Shown here: positions 44,225 through 55,908 of the stretch, one piece after another
Position numbering within the stretch: the first letter of the stretch is position 1
Layout: every line of letters starts with the position of its first letter
From: Orobanche coerulescens
Taxonomy: Eukaryota > Streptophyta > Magnoliopsida > Lamiales > Orobanchaceae
Reading direction: 5' to 3'
DNA: 64,000 bases
Assembly (NCBI GenBank): GCA_033398695.1
Contig: CM065814.1
Coordinates: 77,952,358-78,016,357, forward strand
Notes under the pieces: model-generated
The model's input: only the letters and a program-made list of their open reading frames with translations
Databases searched by the model: none
What the model was told of the DNA's origin: nothing
Translations under genes and position numbers: made by a program

Positions 44225-44775
44225 TAAATGGTATCGGAGCTTAGGTTAAGGAAACCTAGGTTGTCGGGTTGAGTCGTGTATCGTTCGGTCGTGGTTGTCC
44301 GGTCTTGCCAGATTGAGTCGTGTCGCGGCGCGTCGTCTGAGTTCATTGGTCGTGATTAGTATCGTGGGGCGATCATTATCTTCGTGCGACCTGTGGATGT
44401 AAGTCTCCCTTCATTGTGTTGTGCCTCGTGTGACATGAGCTACTTGTATGATTATTTTTTAAGTGATGGAATCTTTCTGTGGATTTTTATTTCGTGATAT
44501 GTGGTCTTTCGACTCTCATATTTTGTTTATATGAGGAGTGGTGTCGCTGCTAATATATTCTTGACTGTTTGTTTTTCGAGAGAAGACAGGTCTTGTTTTG
44601 AATTTGAACGATTTGATGTGTGTACTATGATGTGTATAAGCGGATATTGATACGTGTGAGTTTCGGGGCATTCTGGCCTATTAGATTTTTGAAAACCTTG
44701 AGCATCTTAGAAAATAAATTTCGAGACGTACCTTTAAAATGGATTATTTTCTCGCGGTAATTATAAGGTGCCTAC
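44225..44775 (+). other. PBS and leader of Y, copy 2
   Basis: TGGTATCGGAGC at 44229-44240 is the intact PBS and is the empty-site version of the place where the chromovirus sits in copy 1. The leader runs to CCTAC (44771-44775), the left TSD of C, and continues at 54004. Confidence 0.9.
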
Positions 44776-44931
44776 TGTAATATCTGGATAAATTATCGGG
44801 TATTTTCGTCCGTATTTGAACACTGTATTACTCGAATTAGTGCTATCAATAATCGAAGTATGATCATTTCCGTATTCGCATCCTCATGCATTATAATATC
44901 AACTTTTAATCCTTCACATGCAGTTACGTCG

Positions 44932-45336
44932 TAACGCACACTAACAGGTACGCGTAACGTACGTTACGAGCTAGAGATAGCGTACGCTATGAGCTAGACA
45001 TAGCGTACGTAAGGAGGTCAATGATTGAACAGGCTGGCTAGCACATGGACGGCTGGTGGTGGGCTCGGAAAGATTCCCGCGGATGAACCTGGACAGTTTT
45101 GGGGTCAACGGGTGTTAACGTACGCTAAGGTTTGTAACTAGCGTACGCTAATGTGTGTAGCTTACGTAGGTAATACATAGGGTGTAACGTACGTAAGCGA
45201 GTACAGAATGAGACAGTAAGATACCATTGAACGATAGCATACGCTAAGAATGAATGGTAGCGTGCGCTAAGTCGATTACGTACGTAAATGGCTAAGGCTA
45301 ACGTACGTAAAGCTCAAAATATTATATATATATATA
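44932..45336 (+). promoter_or_regulatory. U3 near-palindrome array and TATA box, C 5' LTR
   Basis: About twelve motifs, here mostly TAACGTACGTTA, TAGCGTACGCTA or TTACGTACGTAA, then a TATATATATATATA run at 45323-45336 and GACAAC. Same order as in the chromovirus and Y LTRs but with ACGTACGT-type cores. The 3' LTR copy is at about 50703-51103. Confidence 0.7.
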
Positions 45337-45927
45337 GACAACACCCCATTTCATTTCACTTCGTCCCTTTCACTTGTACTTCATTTTCTTTCATTTCTAG
45401 ATAGTCTCCAGCCCTCTAAAACACCTATAGATTACATAGACTCGATCATTTAATTTACGAAACATCTTGGATTGGCATTCAAGCAATCGGAGTTGGATGC
45501 TACCTCTTGTCTCTGCATTTCTTTCATATTAAGGTATGTTAATGCTACCTCAACCTTGAATTCATGTTCTTAAGGATGTTATGAACATACCACCGGGATT
45601 ATTAAGCTCCATAGATGATTTTTATCCGAACATCATATTTTTGGAAGTTGGAATGTTCATGCTTTAGTTACCCGAGTTAAGAACATTATAGTTCGATTCT
45701 TGTTATGATGATCAAGTAAGATAAGTAGTCTGAGATTAAATAACCGTATTGTATGGTGTTTCCATAATGATCATAGACTTAATGTTGATAACAACCTCAG
45801 ATTTTCTGAACTACCTGTAAGGATCTATAATCGAGATTTAGAGTAAGTCTTATGATGGGAGGATTAACCTGGAATTCGCAGACATCAACACCATAGATCA
45901 TTCTGATTCACATGAGTATAATGTGTG

Positions 45928-46108
45928 AATATAACGTACGTTAAACTCTATGCATTACGTACGTTATGCCCTCAGGGAATGCAGTCGTCTGAACTGAGAA
46001 GAACTGTCCAATGCATGCTTAGCGTGTGTTAATCTTTGTAGCTTACGTGCGCTAACGTGCAGACGTAACGTACGTTACGTAGGTGTGTAACGTACATTAC
46101 GAAGAGAA
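45928..46108 (+). promoter_or_regulatory. Second near-palindrome cluster, C 5' LTR
   Basis: Six copies (TAACGTACGTTA, ATTACGTACGTTAT, TTAGCGTGTGTTAA, TTACGTGCGCTAAC and others) about 0.6-0.8 kb after the TATA box. Matching position in the 3' LTR is about 51698-51870. Confidence 0.6.
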
Positions 46109-47260
46109 CAGTTAGGGTTCGGCCATCTTTCTATGCTTTTCCTCGTGTGATCGATTGTTTACTTTATCATAGGATATTAAGGACGAATTTCCTACGATAA
46201 TCCAGTGTTGAGCCTTTCCGATCGTCGTTTTCTTTGGAGTTCTGGATTGTTCCAATCAACTGTATTTTCGGAGTATTCGTGACAGATTACCAAGGCACGT
46301 AACTTGATATACGAATTATAATTACGTGAAATCATTGTTGCTGATGTGTATGATTTATGTTACGAATATATGTATATTATATATATATATATATATATGT
46401 GGATATACGTATAGATATATGTGTATATATATATACATATGGAGATAAATGTTGGATGATTAATACCAATATTAGTCGACGTACTCAACTTAGATTAAAG
46501 TACGAATAATATTTATACAGGTAATATGATAATGTTTGTATTTTCGGTTGAGTTACGATATAAGGATATTTATGTAGTATTGATTGGTATTGTTGAAGGC
46601 CTAATGTGTTAAGTCTTGATGAATAACGTGCGAGTTATTGTTTATTTTGCGTAGTTACGTACTGGCGAATAAATTATGTGAATTGATGAAATGATTTGAT
46701 AATTGTTACAACGGTTGACTGTGTGCTTGGTATTTGTAATAATGTGAATACTTGTTATGAGAGACGTCATATCCGGGTACCTCTGAGGGCGGTCCGTGCA
46801 CTTCGGCATGATGTACGCTGCAATGAGCGGCTCCATATGATTGGTGAACACCGGTGTTAATGCGCAAGCAAGGGGCGGCTCCTATGGGAGTGAACGCCGG
46901 TGCGGTGACATGTGCAATGGGCGGCCAATATAGTGGAGTGAACGCCAGTACACAGGTGTGAAAGGGAGGCGCCTGGCAGGATTATTGGTAACGGATATTT
47001 GAGTGATAGCTAAGACCCCATTACCAAATGATTTTCGTAATTTAAATCCTTGCAACTTACTTTTAAATGTTGGTCTTGATGTAGACCGCAATTCGTGTTT
47101 CTGGAGTTCGTTCCAACTTGTTTTAAATGTTGGTATCAGGGTTAATTAACCAAGGATATTTGACGAGATCTCCGAGGGTTAATTAATCAGGGGTCTTGAG
47201 CAGGATTTGTCGGATGAGAGGTTGTGCCTTTGATTGTACTGTGATGATTATTCTGTGTAT

Positions 47261-47455
47261 TGGGTCGAGGACCCCGTGGGATGTTGAGATTTGATCTCGT
47301 GTTGATATTATTTGGATTGGGCCGAGAACCCTGTGAGATGTTGAAATGATTCGCTTGTGATAGTGTTTTATCATTTGGGTCGAGGTCCCCGAATAACGTT
47401 GTAATGGTTTTCTTGCAAATTGTTTTCCACATGTTGGGTCAAGGACCCGAGAGCT
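47261..47455 (+). repeat. 58-bp tandem repeat, C 5' LTR
   Basis: Four units starting at about 47261, 47319, 47376 and 47435, each with TGGGTCGAGGACCCC or a variant followed by an ATGTTGAGAT-type stretch. The same array is at about 53036-53230. Confidence 0.85.
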
Positions 47456-47774
47456 TTTGAAGTATTTTCTAAAAGTATTTCCATTTGATTTTCAAAACCC
47501 CAAGATGGCCCGAGTCAATATTAATGTTTTCAAACTTTCTTATCAAAATACTTTTCCTTTTATAAAAGGGGTTTTTCTGACTCCTTGGGCTAGTTTAAAG
47601 TTTCATTGGTATTATGTTCCGTACAGAGAATATGACAATGTGATTATCTTTCACCTTGTGTATGTGATGCTATTCTGTGTTGACTATGGGAATATGTGCT
47701 TTGTGTTAAGGTTTCACGACTGTTGAGTTTTGTGTTGTTATTATTTGTATATCTTGTATATTATGTACTTGCAC

Positions 47775-47814
47775 TAGCAAAATTCCAGTTTGCTAACCCC
47801 CGAGTTTTCGGGGG
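47775..47814 (+). other. C-rich/G-rich hairpin after ACTAGCAAAAT (C 5' LTR)
   Basis: CCCCCGA-GTTT-TCGGGGG at 47797-47814 is a perfect 7-bp stem, preceded by TACTTGCACTAGCAAAAT. Also at 53573-53590 in the 3' LTR. Confidence 0.65.
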
Positions 47815-48163
47815 GTGGGTGCCTGTTATGCGCTCAGGTTTTGGCAGCTCTGGAGCAGTTATCGGATTGGCTTGGAAGGAGATGGCAGACGACGATGCTA
47901 ATCACATAAGAGTCAGAGTCTTTTTCTGTTATTCCATCTTGGTCGGTATTTTTCCTAGTTGGTTGAGTATTCACCCTTGTACGGGTGTAGGTTTTGCATT
48001 TATTTAGTGGAGTTGTCATCCCTTTTTGTGTGAAAGTTTATTTTTGTCATTGAGATATAAAGTTCATTAGTTTCTGAATTGTTTAATGACCTTGTCGGTC
48101 TGCGTTGTATTTAGATTGACCCCGGTCGGTCAATCATTGTGTAGTCTAGTAGAGTTTAGCCTG

Positions 48164-48188
48164 GTAGATCCTTGTGAGAAGGGCCTAC
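48164..48188 (+). other. U5 hairpin of C
   Basis: GTAGATCCTT and AAGGGCCTAC with loop GTGAG; nine of ten positions pair. It lies 39 bp before the LTR end. Confidence 0.6.
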
Positions 48189-48227
48189 GGCGTGTAACAT
48201 TTCTGGATGTATTCTAGGGGTGTTACA

Positions 48228-49297
48228 TTTATGGTATTGGAGCTTAGGTTTGCGAAAAAACTAGGCCGTTGGGTCAAGTCCATGTCTTGTGTAAGTCGCG
48301 CGCGTCAGAGTTGTGATTAGTATCGTGGTTCTAACATCATCTTCAACCAATCCGTGATGGTAAGCCTCCTGAATCGTAAGTCCCCTTGTATATGTATTTG
48401 ATTATACTGTGCTTAACGTGAACCAAGGGTTTGAACTTGCTAGAGATTATATTTTTTTTATGATATCACCTGCGTATACGGTTCGAGTGAGAATGGTTAT
48501 GTAGTATTCTTCGGAAGTCGAACATATTTATCGGTTTCTGCATTTCAGTAGAATAAATCTTTGAGTGTTAATTTTATCTGTTGCGTGATTATTTTGAATT
48601 GACTCTTGGTATTTTGCAAACTGAATTGTTATCTCATAAGACCAATTCCCTAAACCGAGTTTTGGCATTTTAGTCTTGCACGTTTTAACAGTATTTTTAT
48701 GACGGTATTTAATATTTTACAAATGATTTTGTGAGTTTTGGAAAATGCTACCGTCATCGGCTTTTTGGCGTATTTTGAAACGATTTTTTAAATGGTTTTT
48801 AGCCTGGTAGGTTCCGGCGCAGAATCCCCGGCGTGTAATATTTCCGGGCCGAATTACGAACATTTTAAAGTAGTGTTTTGAAATTTTCCTAACATTGTAA
48901 ACCTCTTGATTTAATGTAGTCATGTCGAATGGTCACGTATTTTGGTGAAAAATTCTTTCGAATAAACATTTTGGTAGAAGAGGAAGGATTTTCAAAATTG
49001 TGGTATTTGGGACTCAACACTTTTGAAATATTTCAAATTAGTTACAATTTGATTTTCAATTTTCTTGTAGGCATTACTCGAAAATAAATTTTTAGAGTCA
49101 TTGTATAAACTTCCTCTTACAAAACAAAGGACAGTATTTACAAGTTTTGAGCACAACGTGACTCGGCTTTTGTTTTAATTTGTTTTTAAAAGCATACGTA
49201 TAATGATCGTCCTAGTCGAAGGACTGGAAATTGACTTCAGAAAATTTCATGCTTTACGATATTACCATTATTCTAAGGATGCTAATTAAACCTTGCG
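48228..49297 (+). other. PBS and leader of C
   Basis: TGGTATTGGAGC at 48232-48243 is an initiator-Met-type PBS with two differences. The rest is AT-rich non-coding leader. At about 48799-48850 a stretch like an LTR end (TAGCCTGGTAGGTTCC and CGGCGTGTAATATTTCC) appears but does not end in TGTTACA. Confidence 0.8.
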
Positions 49298-49879
49298 TTG
49301 ATAATTGTGGTATACCATACAACCGACTATGTGATAACAATAAACGGTACTATCTGCATTAGCATTACGAGCCTTGGTGGGCGTAGACATGATAATGGAA
49401 GCGGAAGCGGTGAGGTTGTTCGTACGACAACGATTCATGTTACGGTGAAGGAATATCAAGATCAGACGATAACCTATGAAACCTCCTCAGTGACCGAGCC
49501 AACGAGCGGAGAAAAGAGACCGAGGACATATGAAAAATTTTTGGGTGGTCAAGAGACTAAGGTTCTCAAACCCCCACGTCGTTCGAATGCGTCATCTTCG
49601 CGGTCGGGAATGAACATTGGGAATCCCAAGCTAGCATCGGTGACTCCCGGTAAGAAGAGAGTGTGCTTCAACTGCAACCGTACGGGACATATCCGTGTAA
49701 ACTGTCCCTCCCCACTCATGACTTGCTATTGGTGCGGGTGTGAAGGCCATCGGGAGAAACATTGCGAGATAATTTCCGAATTGGCAAAGAATGCTACTCT
49801 GTTGGTGAGCAGAGCAAGTGGCCGGAGAAGGTCCCGAAACCTTATGTCTTCTGCTAAAGAGCCTATCATAGGCGAATGA
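49298..49879 (+). CDS. Reduced gag of C with two zinc knuckles
   Basis: Open frame of 193 codons. Only the last two thirds look like gag: a basic linker (EKRPRTYEKFLGG) and two intact CCHC knuckles, CFNCNRTGHIRVNC (49664-49705) and CYWCGCEGHREKHC (49724-49765), then a basic tail RRRSRN. The capsid domain seen in D and the chromovirus is missing, so the start codon at 49298 may not be the original one. Function, if any, would be binding the element RNA. Both sets of zinc ligands are intact, unlike most coding parts of this window. Confidence 0.7.
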   Translation: MIIVVYHTTDYVITINGTICISITSLGGRRHDNGSGSGEVVRTTTIHVTVKEYQDQTITYETSSVTEPTSGEKRPRTYEKFLGGQETKVLKPPRRSNASSSRSGMNIGNPKLASVTPGKKRVCFNCNRTGHIRVNCPSPLMTCYWCGCEGHREKHCEIISELAKNATLLVSRASGRRRSRNLMSSAKEPIIGE

Positions 49880-50548
49880 AGATTTTCTGCTGTGTTCTAG
49901 TCGTTGCTGTTTCCATCAATCGTGACTTTGATCGTTTTTTACTTTAATTACTTTTCATTTCCAACTCCTGCTGTTTTAAGTTTCGGGGCTGAAATGTCTT
50001 CATAGTATGGGTAAACGTATTACCCATACTCTTTTTAGTATTTTTGGTGTTGGGAGACTTTCATTGTTGGTGATTCATCTGTGATCCTCTTGACAATTTT
50101 AAACTACCATGTTCTACTGAACCTACCGTCATTCGAACGAATTTCAGAACCGATTTGTTAGACTCCGTGAATTATTGTGGTTTATACACATCTGAACTTA
50201 ATATTTGCAAAATTTTGTTCGAAACTATTTGTTCCCACTCGTGCGGTTAATATTTCCAATGTGTTATGAACTTGAATACGGTGGGTCGAGCTCGACGCGC
50301 GATTTTAGTACGTCGGAGCCGTTTGTGAATTTCCCTAATTCGGTGAGCTTTTACTTCTCCACTCTAACTTCTCATGTTCACATGTAATATATCGCCTCAA
50401 TTGACGTACCAGATACTTGCTAGGTCCGAACCTTGCATTCGCGCATTGCTCGTGATGTTTTGGGGCTGAGCAAGTAGCTATTTTTCCTTGGTTGTTCCAC
50501 CACTCTACTTTAAGTTTCGGGACGAAACTTCTTTTAAGAGGGATAGTA
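49880..50548 (+). other. 3' untranslated region, hairpin and PPT of C
   Basis: No gene. TAAGTTTCGGGGCTGAAATG at about 49978 is a diverged extra copy of the 3' hairpin. The main copy AAGTTTC-GGGAC-GAAACTT lies at 50512-50530, and the purine-rich TTTTAAGAGGGATAGTA ends at 50548. Confidence 0.8.
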
Positions 50549-52182
50549 TGTAATATCCGGATAAATTGTCGGGTATTTTCGTCCGTATTTGAACACTGTA
50601 TTACTCGAATTAGTGCTATCAATAATCGAAGTATGATCGTTTCCGTATTCGCATCCTCATGCATTATAATATCAACTTTTAATCCTTCACATGCAGTTAC
50701 GTCGTAACGCACGCTAACAGGTACGCGTAACGTACGTTACGAGCTAGAGATAGCGTACGCTACGAGCTAGACGTAGCGTACGTAAGGAGGTCAATGATTG
50801 AACAGGTTGGCTAGCATATGGACGGCTGGTGGTGGGCTCGGAAAGATTCCCGCGGATGAACCTGGACAATTTTGGGGTCAACGGGTCTTAACGTATGCTA
50901 AGGTTTGTAACTAGCGTACGCTAATGTTTGTAGCTTACGTACGTAATACATAGGGTGTAACGTACGTAAGCGAGTACAGAATGAGACAGTAAGCTACCAT
51001 TGAACGATAGCATACGCTAAGAACGAATGGTAGCGTGCGCTAAGTCGATTACGTACGTAAATGGCTAAGGCTAACGTACGTAAAGCTCAAAATATTATAT
51101 ATATGGACAACACCCCATTTCATTTCACTTCATCCCTTTCACTTGTACTTCGTTTTCCTTCATTTCTAGAGAGTCTCCAGCCCTCTAAAACACTTATAGA
51201 TTACATAGACTCGATCATTTAAGTTACGAAACATCTTGGATTGGCATTCAAGCAATCGGAGTTGGATGCTACCTCTTGTCTCTGCGTTTCTTTCATATTA
51301 AGGTATGTTAATGCTACCTCAACCTTGAATTCGTGTTCTTAAGGATGTTATGAACATACCACCGGGATTATTAAGCTCCATAGATGATTTTTATCCGAAC
51401 ATCATATTTTTGGAAGTTGGAATGTTCATGCTTTAGTTACCCGAGTTAAGAACATTATAGTTCGATTCTTGTTATGATGATCAAGTAAGATAAGTATTCT
51501 GAGATTAAATAACCGTATTGTATGGTGTTTCCATAATGATCATAGACTTAATGTTGATAACAACCTCATATTTTCTGAACTACCTGTAAGGATCTATAAT
51601 CGAGATTTGGAGTAAGTCTTATGATTGGAGGATTAACCTGGAATTCGTAGACATCAACACCATAGATCATTCTGATTCACATGAGTATAATGTGTGAATA
51701 TAACGTACGCTAAACTCTATGCATTACGTACGTTATGCCCTCAGGCAAGGCAGTCGTCTGAACTGAGAAGAACTATCCAATGCATGCTTAGCGTGCGTTA
51801 ATCCTTGTAGCTTATGTGCGCTAATGTGCAGACGTAACGTACGTTACGTAGGTGTGTAACGTACGTTACGAAGAGAACAGTTAGGGTTCGGCCATCTTTT
51901 TATGCTTTTCCTCGTGTGATCGATTGTTTATTTTATGATAGGATATTAAGGACGAATTTCCTACGATAATACAGTGTTGAGACTTTCCGATCGTCGTTTC
52001 CTTTGGAGTTCCGGATTGTTCCAATCAACTGTATTTCCGGAGTATTCGCGACAGATTACCAAGGCAAGTACCTTGATATACGAATTATAATTACGTGAAA
52101 TCATTGTTGCTGAAGTGTATGAATTATGTTACAAATATCTGTATATATTATATATATCTATATATGTGGATATACGTATAGA

Positions 52183-52213
<31 letters not shown>

Positions 52214-54003
52214 GGAGATAAATGTTGGATGATTAATACCAATATTAGTCGATGTACTCAACTTAGATTAAAGTACGAATAATATTTATAGAGGTAATAT
52301 GATAATGTTTGTATTTTCGGTTGAGTTACGATATAAGGATATTTATGTAGTATTGATTGGTATTGTTGAAGGCCTAATGTGTTAAATCTTGATGAATAAC
52401 GTGCGAGTTATTGTTTATTTTGCGTAGTTACGTACTGGCGAATAAATTATGTGAATTGATGAACTGATTCGACAATTGTTGCAACGGTTGACTATGTGCT
52501 TGGTATTTGTAATAATGTGAATACTTGTTATGAGAGACGTCATATTCGGGTACCTCTGAAGGCGGGGCGTGCACTCCGGCCTGATGTACGCTGCAATGAG
52601 CGGCTCCATATGATTGGCGAACACCGGTGTTACTTAATGCGCGAGCAAGGGGCGGATCATATGGGAGTGAACGCCGGCGCGGTGACATGTGCAATGGGCG
52701 GCCAATATAGTGGAGTGAACGCCGGTACACAGGTGTGCAAGGGAGGCGTCTGGCAGGCTTATTGGTAACGGATATTTGAGTGATAGCTAAGACCCCATTA
52801 CCAAATGATTTTCGTATTTTAAATCCTTGCAACTTGCTTTTAAATGTTGGTCTTGATGTAGACCGCGATTCATGTTTCTGGAGTTCGTTCCAACTTGTTT
52901 TAAATGTTGGTATCAGGGTTAATTAACCAAGTATATTTGACGAGATCTCCGAGGGTTAATTAATCAGGGTTCTGAGCAGGATTTGTCAGATGAGAGGCTG
53001 TGCCTTTGATTGTACTGTGATGATTATTCTGTGTATTGGGTCGAGGACCCCGTGGGATGTTGAGATTTGATCTCGTGTCGATATTATTTGGATTGGGCCG
53101 AGAACCCTGTGAGATGTTGAAATGATTCGCTTGTGATAGTGTTTTATCATTTGGGTCGAGGACCCCGAATAACGTTGTAATGGTTTTCTTGCAAATTGTT
53201 TTCCACATGTTGGGTCAAGGACCCGAGAGCTTTTGAAGTATTTTCTAAAAGTATTTCCATTTGATTTTCAAAACCCCAAGATGGCCCGAGTCAATATTAA
53301 TGTTTTCAAACTTTCTTATCAAAATACTTTTCCTTTTATAAAAGGGGTTTTTCTGACTCCTTGAGCTCGTTTAAAGTTTCATTGGTGTTATGTTCCGTAT
53401 AGAGAATATGACAATGTGATTATCTTTCACCTTGTGTATGTGATTCTATTCTGTGTTGACTATGGGAATGTGTGGTTTGTGTTAAGGTTTCACGACTGTT
53501 GAGTTTTGTGTTGTTATTATTCGTATATCTTGTATATTATGTACTTGCACTAGCAAAATTCTAGTTTTCTAACCCCCGAGTTTTCGGGGGGTGGGTGCCT
53601 GTTATGCGCTCAGGTTTTGGCAGCTCGGGAGCAGTTATCGGATTGGCTTGGAAGGAGATGGAAGACGACGATGCTAATCACACAAGAGTCATAGTCTTTT
53701 TCTTTTTTTCCATCTTGGTCGGTATTTTTCCCAGTTGGTTGAGTATTCACTCTTGTACGGGTGTAGGTTTTGCATTTATTTAGTGGAGTTGTCATCCCTT
53801 TTTGTGTGAAAGTATATTTTTGTCATTGAGATATAAAGTTCATTAGTTTCTGAATTGTTTAATGACCTTGTCGGTCTGCGTTGTATTTAGATTGACCCCG
53901 ATCGGTCAATCATTGTGTAGTCTAGTAGAGTTTAGCCTGGTAGATCCTTGTGAGAAGGGCCTATAGCGTGTAACATTTCTGGATGTATTCTGGGGGTGTT
54001 ACA
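50549..54003 (+). repeat. 3' LTR of C
   Basis: TGTAATATCC to GGGGGTGTTACA, all cis-elements as in the 5' LTR, (AT)n run near 52140-52213. Followed by the second CCTAC. Confidence 0.95.
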
Positions 54004-54719
54004 CCTACTAGTGCCACTGCATGTTTCAAAATTTTTCCACTCTGAGGACCAAAATATTTTGAGATACTCTCAGTAATTTAGAAACGCATTTGCTTAAACC
54101 CAATGGTCGAATATTTCTGAAATTTTTTAACCAAAGAAAGGTGTCCTAATTTTTATCAAACACAAGATGTTTTTTCAAAGTCTCGATAACGATGGTTGTG
54201 TTACTTTTTCGAAATATGATACTCAAGATCAACTGATGTTCCCAAAATTTGTTTTCAAAAAGGCGGTTTTCGTTTTCAATCCTATAGTTCCTGTGTACGG
54301 TTCGGGAATGTATGTATGATGTTCGCATTGTCGTTAGGGTGTTAATCCCAGAGTTGTGATTGAATTGGTGGTGTGAGCGTTGAGTTGTTCGCCACGCAAT
54401 TACTGTGTTAGCACTCTGTGAGAGGTGTGATGTTGGTATTGAATGTTGTCACTTCGTGGTGATTTGCGAGGTATCGCACCTGTGCGAGCTGTTGGAGCTT
54501 TGGTTTGTATGATTGTGCACATCTGTGATTGTTCCATGATATTTTGTAATTGTGTGCTGGTTATTGTTCGGGTCGTTGAAATCGCCGAATGTATGCCATC
54601 GTTGCTGTGATTCCGTGTATGTGGGTTGCCTTATGTTGATATGTTATGTTGAATTGGCATCTCCGGTATGTTGGTTTGCGATGTTATATTCCATTGTACC
54701 TAGCAGTTGTATTTTAGGT
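54004..54719 (+). other. Leader of Y, copy 2, continued
   Basis: Starts with the right TSD of C (54004-54008). Matches 24301-25017. No gene. Confidence 0.85.
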
Positions 54720-54809
54720 ATGTCGAGGTGCTTCATCTGTGATGTGCCGGGGCATGTACGTGCAAATTGTCCTTCCCCGCCAGTAGCGTGTTACAAGTGT
54801 GGACTCTAG
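54720..54809 (+). pseudogene. Mini-gag of Y, copy 2
   Basis: ATG at 54720, Ser-Arg, then CFICDVPGHVRANC and CYKCG, then TAG at 54807-54809. Beyond the stop the same frame goes on as GHKIQFCEFITESS, so the second knuckle is complete except for the nonsense codon, probably CAG to TAG. As in copy 1 the capsid part between start codon and knuckle is absent. Confidence 0.72.
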
Positions 54810-55379
54810 GGGCATAAAATCCAGTTTTGCGAATTTATTACCGAGTCTTCAGATACGAAATTCGGAAAAGATACCAGGATCGGCTTTGAGAGGCCCTTGA
54901 AAGATGTTTCTGTCGGTTACTTGTTGTGTTGTTACCTTGCTTCCGTTGTTGTGAGTTTCGGGGATGACATTTCTTTTAAAAGAGGTTGAATGTAATACCC
55001 GTATTATTTTTGACTTCTGCATTTTATTTTTCTCAATTCTATTGACTCACTCGTGTTAGTTTATACTTTCTGAACTTGTTCGGTATCTCAGTTGTCATCG
55101 TTCGAACAGGTTGTGACCTTGATCAATCTATTTATCATTGTAACTTTCCCGAGTTTGGTTCGATTCTTGTGAACCTTGTTCGAAATTAACGTCTTTTAGT
55201 TTCTACAAGCTCTTTTAATGTCTTGAGTTGAAGTGTGAACTTTGGAGTTGTTATTCGACCGTCGTTATTCGGTCATTATTGTTCAATCATTGTTGTTCCA
55301 TCGTTGTTGCTCGATCATTGTTGTTCGATCATCGTTGTTCAATTGTGGCTGTCTGATTGTTGTTGTCTGATCTCGTACT
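54810..55379 (+). repeat. Foreign 3' end within Y (segment Z): gag tail, PPT and U3 start
   Basis: Rest of the second knuckle and a gag tail, then TGAGTTTCGGGGATGACATT and a purine-rich AAAAGAGGTTGAA ending at 54990. TGTAATACCC at 54991 looks like an LTR start, and about 390 bp of U3-like sequence follows, with a low-complexity TCATTGTTGTTCGATC stretch at 55255-55370. It stops where gag sequence of the Y/D type resumes. So a whole element 3' end is embedded here. Confidence 0.65.
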
Positions 55380-55520
55380 GCGAAGAATTGTCGTTCACCA
55401 TTGGTCAGCTGTTTTGATTGCAGTCATTTGGGACACCGAACCGTGCATTGCGAGATGGTAGCTGAGAGGTTTGGGGATCGAGTTTGCGTCCCTGCTCTGA
55501 AGGGACACGGAGATGTCTAG
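55380..55520 (+). pseudogene. Gag C-terminus of Y (second knuckle and tail)
   Basis: 46 codons in frame to TAG 55518: AKNCRSPLVSCFDCSHLGHRTVHC, then EMVAERFGDRVCVPALKGHG. It aligns residue by residue with the gag end of element D (minus strand, 61677-61830). It has no start codon and begins within the first knuckle, so it is cut off from the mini-gag by segment Z. Confidence 0.75.
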
Positions 55521-55908
55521 TGTCGTTTTCGAGAATTTCGTCATGGTGGGAGTTCTCCGTGGTTACCTTTGCGGATCGTTGTATGTTTCATTTCTATTTT
55601 CGACGGTGCGTGTTTTCTTGTAATAGGTACTTTTGTTTTGTGATTGTTCGAACAATTGACTTGATTGTGTATCTGTTTGGTGGTGCTTGGCACCTGTTGA
55701 TCGTGTTATGCCCCTACGTGTGGCATTGTGATGGTTGTCGTTGAGCGTGTTTCCACGTCGTGTGTTCCTTTGCGTTCTTGTAACGTCTCGCCAAGGGGCG
55801 TAAGCTATGCGGTTCTTGTGTATCTCGTTGAGATATTCCTGGTGGGATATTGCTCCTCCCTACATATTTTTAAGTTTCAGGACGAAACTTCTTTTAAGGA
55901 GGGTAGTA
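55521..55908 (+). other. 3' untranslated region, hairpin and PPT of Y
   Basis: Non-coding and homologous to 61286-61676 of D in reverse. AAGTTTC-AGGAC-GAAACTT at 55872-55890 and the purine run AAGGAGGGTAGTA ending at 55908. Confidence 0.85.

Larger units (their letters stand above)
44776..48227 (+). repeat. 5' LTR of C
   Basis: TGTAATATCT to GGGGTGTTACA; matches 50549-54003 closely. It holds two near-palindrome clusters, a TATA box, an (AT)n run near 46380-46437, a repeat with GGGCGG and GAACGCCGGTG around 46790-46960, a 58-bp tandem array, and two hairpins. Confidence 0.95.
44776..54003 (+). mobile_element. Gag-only LTR retrotransposon C
   Basis: LTRs of about 3.45 kb (44776-48227 and 50549-54003), PBS, a short internal region of 2.3 kb with gag zinc knuckles only, and a PPT. 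TSD CCTAC at 44771-44775 and 54004-54008. No protease, RT or integrase remains or can be fitted in. The layout is that of TR-GAG or LARD-type elements. Confidence 0.95.

Noticed and set aside
48799..48850. Possible LTR end within the leader of C
   Set aside because: It resembles the U5 end but lacks TGTTACA and a following PBS; too weak to call a separate element.
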